Below are positions 61,541 through 64,000 of a DNA stretch of 64,000 bases, piece after piece; positions within the stretch are counted from its first letter, which is position 1, and each line of letters starts with the position of its first letter. A model generated the notes under the pieces. It was not told where the DNA came from and did no database searches. It saw nothing but the letters and a program-made list of their open reading frames with translations. The translations under genes and the position numbers were made by a program. Origin of the DNA: Hyphomicrobium_A sp963776675 (GTDB taxonomy: Bacteria > Pseudomonadota > Alphaproteobacteria > Rhizobiales > Hyphomicrobiaceae); NCBI GenBank assembly GCA_963776675.1, contig CAVZNR010000034.1, positions 11,216-75,215 on the forward strand, in the 5' to 3' direction.

Positions 61541-62310
61541 GTGAGCCTGTCAGCCTGGAACGCGTCAGCACCGAGCGTAAGGCCGCAGAGCCGATGTCGG
61601 TCGCCGACTTCGAGGCCGCCATCCGTGCCGTGGGCGCCGAGCGCTACCACGACAAGCATCCCTTCCATCACATGCTGCACGGCGGCAAGCTCGCCCAGCC
61701 GCAGGTGCAGGCCTGGGCGCTCAACCGCTACTGCTATCAGTCCGCGGTGCCGCGCAAGGACGCTGCCCTCATCAGCCGCCTCCACGACCGCGCGCTCCGC
61801 CGCGAGTGGGTGCACCGCATCCTCGACCACGACGGCTTCGGGGAGGAGGAAGGCGGCATCGAGCGCTGGCTCATCCTCACCGATGGGCTCGGTCTCGACC
61901 GCAGCTACGTCGCCTCCATGAAAGGCGCGCTGCCGGCGACGCGGTTCGCCGTCGAAGCCTACGTCACCTTCGTGCGCGAGCAGCCGATTACCGTCGCGGT
62001 TGCCTCCTCGCTCACCGAGCTCTTTGCCCCGAAGATCCATAAGGAGCGCATCGCGGGCATGCTCGAGAACTACGATTTCATCGACGACAAGGTCATGGCC
62101 TACTTCAAGCGTCGCCTGGCGCAGGCGCCGCGGGACGCGGATTTCGCGCTGCAGTACGTGCTGCAGAATGCCAAGACCCGCGACGAGCAGGAAGCCTGCG
62201 TCGACGCCGTGCGCTTCAAGTGCAACGTGCTGTGGGTGCAGCTCGATGCACTGCAGCATGCCTACGTGGAGGGCAACATTCCGCCCGGCGCCTTCCGTCC
62301 GGAGGCTTGA
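61537..62310 (+). CDS. pqqC: Pyrroloquinoline-quinone synthase
   Basis: The protein has 257 residues. RYHDKHPFHHMLHGGKLAQP, QVQAWALNRYCYQSAVPRKD, AALISRLHD and FAPKIHKERI are the heme-oxygenase-like PqqC pattern. PqqC carries out the last eight-electron oxidation and ring closure without a cofactor. The ATG at 61537 has GGAGG upstream and overlaps the pqqB stop by four bases. The next gene starts one base after its stop. Confidence 0.96.
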   Translation: MSEPVSLERVSTERKAAEPMSVADFEAAIRAVGAERYHDKHPFHHMLHGGKLAQPQVQAWALNRYCYQSAVPRKDAALISRLHDRALRREWVHRILDHDGFGEEEGGIERWLILTDGLGLDRSYVASMKGALPATRFAVEAYVTFVREQPITVAVASSLTELFAPKIHKERIAGMLENYDFIDDKVMAYFKRRLAQAPRDADFALQYVLQNAKTRDEQEACVDAVRFKCNVLWVQLDALQHAYVEGNIPPGAFRPEA

Positions 62311-62311
62311 G

Positions 62312-62614
62312 ATGGCTGACGCCGCCCCACGTACGCGCACCATCATCGACGGCGCCGCGCGCCCCACGATGCCGGCCTACATCAAGCTGCGCCACGATGC
62401 CGGCCGCGGTCGCTGGCTCATCCTGGCGCCCGAGCGCATTTTCGAGCCCGATGACACCGCTGTCGAAGTCTTGAAGCGTTGTGATGGGCAACGCACCGTC
62501 GCCGACATCGCAAGCGCGCTCGGCAAGGAGTATAATGCACCGGAAAATGAGATCCTCGCCGACATCGTCGTGATGCTGCAGGATCTCGCAGACAAAGGAG
62601 TAGTGAAGGCATGA
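62312..62614 (+). CDS. pqqD: PQQ peptide chaperone PqqD
   Basis: The protein has 100 residues. PAYIKLRHDAGRGRWLILAP, ERIFEPDDTAVEVLKRCDGQ and RTVADIASALGKEY are the winged-helix RiPP-recognition pattern. PqqD binds the PqqA leader and presents it to PqqE. The ATG at 62312 starts within two bases of the pqqC stop with GGAGG upstream. The stop overlaps the pqqE start. Confidence 0.95.
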   Translation: MADAAPRTRTIIDGAARPTMPAYIKLRHDAGRGRWLILAPERIFEPDDTAVEVLKRCDGQRTVADIASALGKEYNAPENEILADIVVMLQDLADKGVVKA

Positions 62615-63855
62615 ACGAAAATGCCCCTACCCATGTGAAGAACGTTCCCGTGACGCTCGACGCCGGCGAGCTTCGCACCGAGGCGAAGCAGTCCGACGAG
62701 GCAGCCGACGTTGCGTGCGCGCGCGCGCCCATCGGCCTGCTCGCGGAGCTGACGCACAAGTGCCCGCTGCAGTGCCCCTACTGCTCCAATCCGCTCGAGC
62801 TGGAGCGCGCCAACACGGAGCTTTCCACCGAGGACTGGCAGAGGGTCATGCGCCAGGCTGCCGAGCTCGGCATTCTGCAGATCCACCTTTCGGGCGGCGA
62901 GCCGACGGCGCGCCGCGACCTGGTCGATATCGTGAAAACCGCCGCCGAGTGCGGCCTTTACACCAACCTCATCACCGCCGCCGTGCTCCTGAAGCGCGAG
63001 CAGCTGGTCGCGCTCAAGGAAGCCGGCCTCGACCACGTGCAGATCTCGATCCAGGACACCGACGCCAACGCCGAGAATGCCGACCGCATCGGCGGCTACA
63101 AGGGCGGCAGCGAGAAAAAGAAGATCGTCGCGGGCTGGGTGCGCGAGCTCGGCATGCCCCTCACCATCAATGCGCCGATCCACCGCCACAACATCAAGAG
63201 CGTCGAGGCGATCATCGACTATGCGGTTGCGCTCGGCGCCGGCCGCGTCGAGATCGCCCACGTGCAATACTATGCCTGGGCCCTGAAGAACCGCGCCTCC
63301 CTGATGCCGACGCGCGAGGATTTCATGACCGCCGCCAAGATCGTCGAGCGCAAGCGCGAGGAGCTTAAGGGCGTCCTGGTCATCGACATGGTCGTACCCG
63401 ACTACTACGCCAAGTACCCCAAACCCTGCATGGGCGGCTGGGGCCGCGGCATCATCAACGTGACGCCGTCGGGCCGCGTGCTGCCGTGCCACGCCGCGGA
63501 ATCGATCACCGGGCTGCAGTTCGACACCGTCCGCGACAAGTCGCTGGGCGAGATCTGGCTTGCCGGCGACGCCTTCCAGAAGTATCGCGGCACGAGCTGG
63601 ATGAAGGAGCCCTGCCGGTCGTGCCCGCGCAAGGAGATCGACTACGGCGGCTGCCGCTGCCAGGCATTTGCGCTGACAGGCGATGCGGCCAATACGGACC
63701 CGGCTTGCTCGCTCTCGCCGCTGCATGCGGAGTGGGCGAATGTGGCGGAAGTGGAGTCGCACGAGACGACGCCGCCGGAGTTCATCTACCGGCGTCCCGG
63801 CGGTGCAACCCCCAAAACATCTGCAAAAAAGGCGCCTGCGGCAACCGACGCTTAA
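62611..63855 (+). CDS. pqqE: PqqA peptide cyclase PqqE (radical SAM)
   Basis: The protein has 414 residues. The radical SAM cluster ligands are Cys51-x3-Cys55-x2-Cys58 in THKCPLQCPYC. SGGEPTARRDLVDI and the SPASM-domain cysteines (LPCHAAESITG, EPCRSCPRKEIDYGGCRCQA) hold auxiliary Fe-S clusters. It forms the Glu-Tyr carbon-carbon bond in PqqA. About 30 residues of linker precede the first Cys beyond the usual start, and an Ala/Lys/Pro-rich tail ends the protein. The operon stops here with no pqqF in view. Confidence 0.96.
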   Translation: MNENAPTHVKNVPVTLDAGELRTEAKQSDEAADVACARAPIGLLAELTHKCPLQCPYCSNPLELERANTELSTEDWQRVMRQAAELGILQIHLSGGEPTARRDLVDIVKTAAECGLYTNLITAAVLLKREQLVALKEAGLDHVQISIQDTDANAENADRIGGYKGGSEKKKIVAGWVRELGMPLTINAPIHRHNIKSVEAIIDYAVALGAGRVEIAHVQYYAWALKNRASLMPTREDFMTAAKIVERKREELKGVLVIDMVVPDYYAKYPKPCMGGWGRGIINVTPSGRVLPCHAAESITGLQFDTVRDKSLGEIWLAGDAFQKYRGTSWMKEPCRSCPRKEIDYGGCRCQAFALTGDAANTDPACSLSPLHAEWANVAEVESHETTPPEFIYRRPGGATPKTSAKKAPAATDA

Positions 63856-64000
63856 CCGCGCCGCAGAGCCCCTACCGCGCACTGACGCCCTCTCCTGTCC
63901 GGGGGGTGCGTCATTGTGTTCAGTCCAAGTTCAGAAAAGTCTTGGCACACTCCCTGTTGGCATTGGATGATTGCGAGATAAGGTCGTATCTCGTGATCAC

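Noticed and set aside
1..64000. CRISPR arrays, insertion sequences, prophage, integrase or attachment sites
   Set aside because: No regularly spaced direct repeats, transposase or integrase motifs were seen on either strand. The tRNA genes show no repeated 3' end nearby.

Overview
The window is GC-rich DNA from an alphaproteobacterium. The gene set fits a methylotrophic member of the Hyphomicrobiales (Hyphomicrobium-like). The main indicators are a complete N-methylglutamate pathway for methylamine, a pqqABCDE operon, a Ros/MucR zinc-finger regulator, a DnaA-domain-IV/DUF6456 pair and a two-kaiB kaiC cluster. The genus is an inference; no rRNA or marker gene was available.

Layout. 0.1-4.3 kb: kaiC-kaiB-kaiB-histidine kinase operon with start/stop overlaps. 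4.3-6.4 kb: DUF6456 and DnaA-C-terminal proteins, a small unknown, and mucR with an AT-rich upstream region. 7-22.6 kb: housekeeping and envelope genes (oligopeptidase B, membrane protein, peptidoglycan-binding protein, CutA, NAD kinase, SLT-like protein, nitroreductase, a secreted vWA protein with a repeat-sharing neighbour, TPR protein, solute-binding protein, cystathionine beta-lyase, a lipoprotein, and a VOC-TM-SEL1 fusion). 22.9-24.7 kb: amtB behind a sigma-54-like promoter, followed by a 55-codon membrane protein. 24.7-35.2 kb (minus strand): XRE-cupin regulator, then mgsABC, gmaS, two tandem palindromes and mgdABCD. 35.5-42.2 kb: response regulator-PilZ protein, tRNA-Arg, OFA-type MFS transporter, FAD oxidoreductase, complex I accessory subunit, BON-MscS channel and tRNA-Pro. 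42.3-49.5 kb: lipid kinase and a run of small envelope or stress proteins, ending in DUF192 and a double cold-shock protein. 50-59.7 kb: assimilatory sulfate reduction (cysHDN, TauE/SafE exporter, convergent cysG-cysJ-cysI). 60.4-63.9 kb: pqqABCDE.

How the genes work together. Methylamine is ligated to glutamate by GmaS. MgsABC makes N-methylglutamate, and MgdABCD oxidises it to release the C1 unit. AmtB next door may bring in ammonium or methylammonium. The pqq operon supplies the cofactor of methanol and other alcohol dehydrogenases, none of which is in the window. The cys genes take sulfate to sulfide, and metC feeds methionine synthesis.

Caution: at least seven recognisable genes carry eight or more single-base frameshifts (near 2955, 19620, 26911, 26972, 36343, 40799, 43610 and 44826, and probably near 28320). 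Six of the seven genes carry +1 insertions, which looks like sequence error as much as gene decay. They are typed here as pseudogenes, with both readings described.
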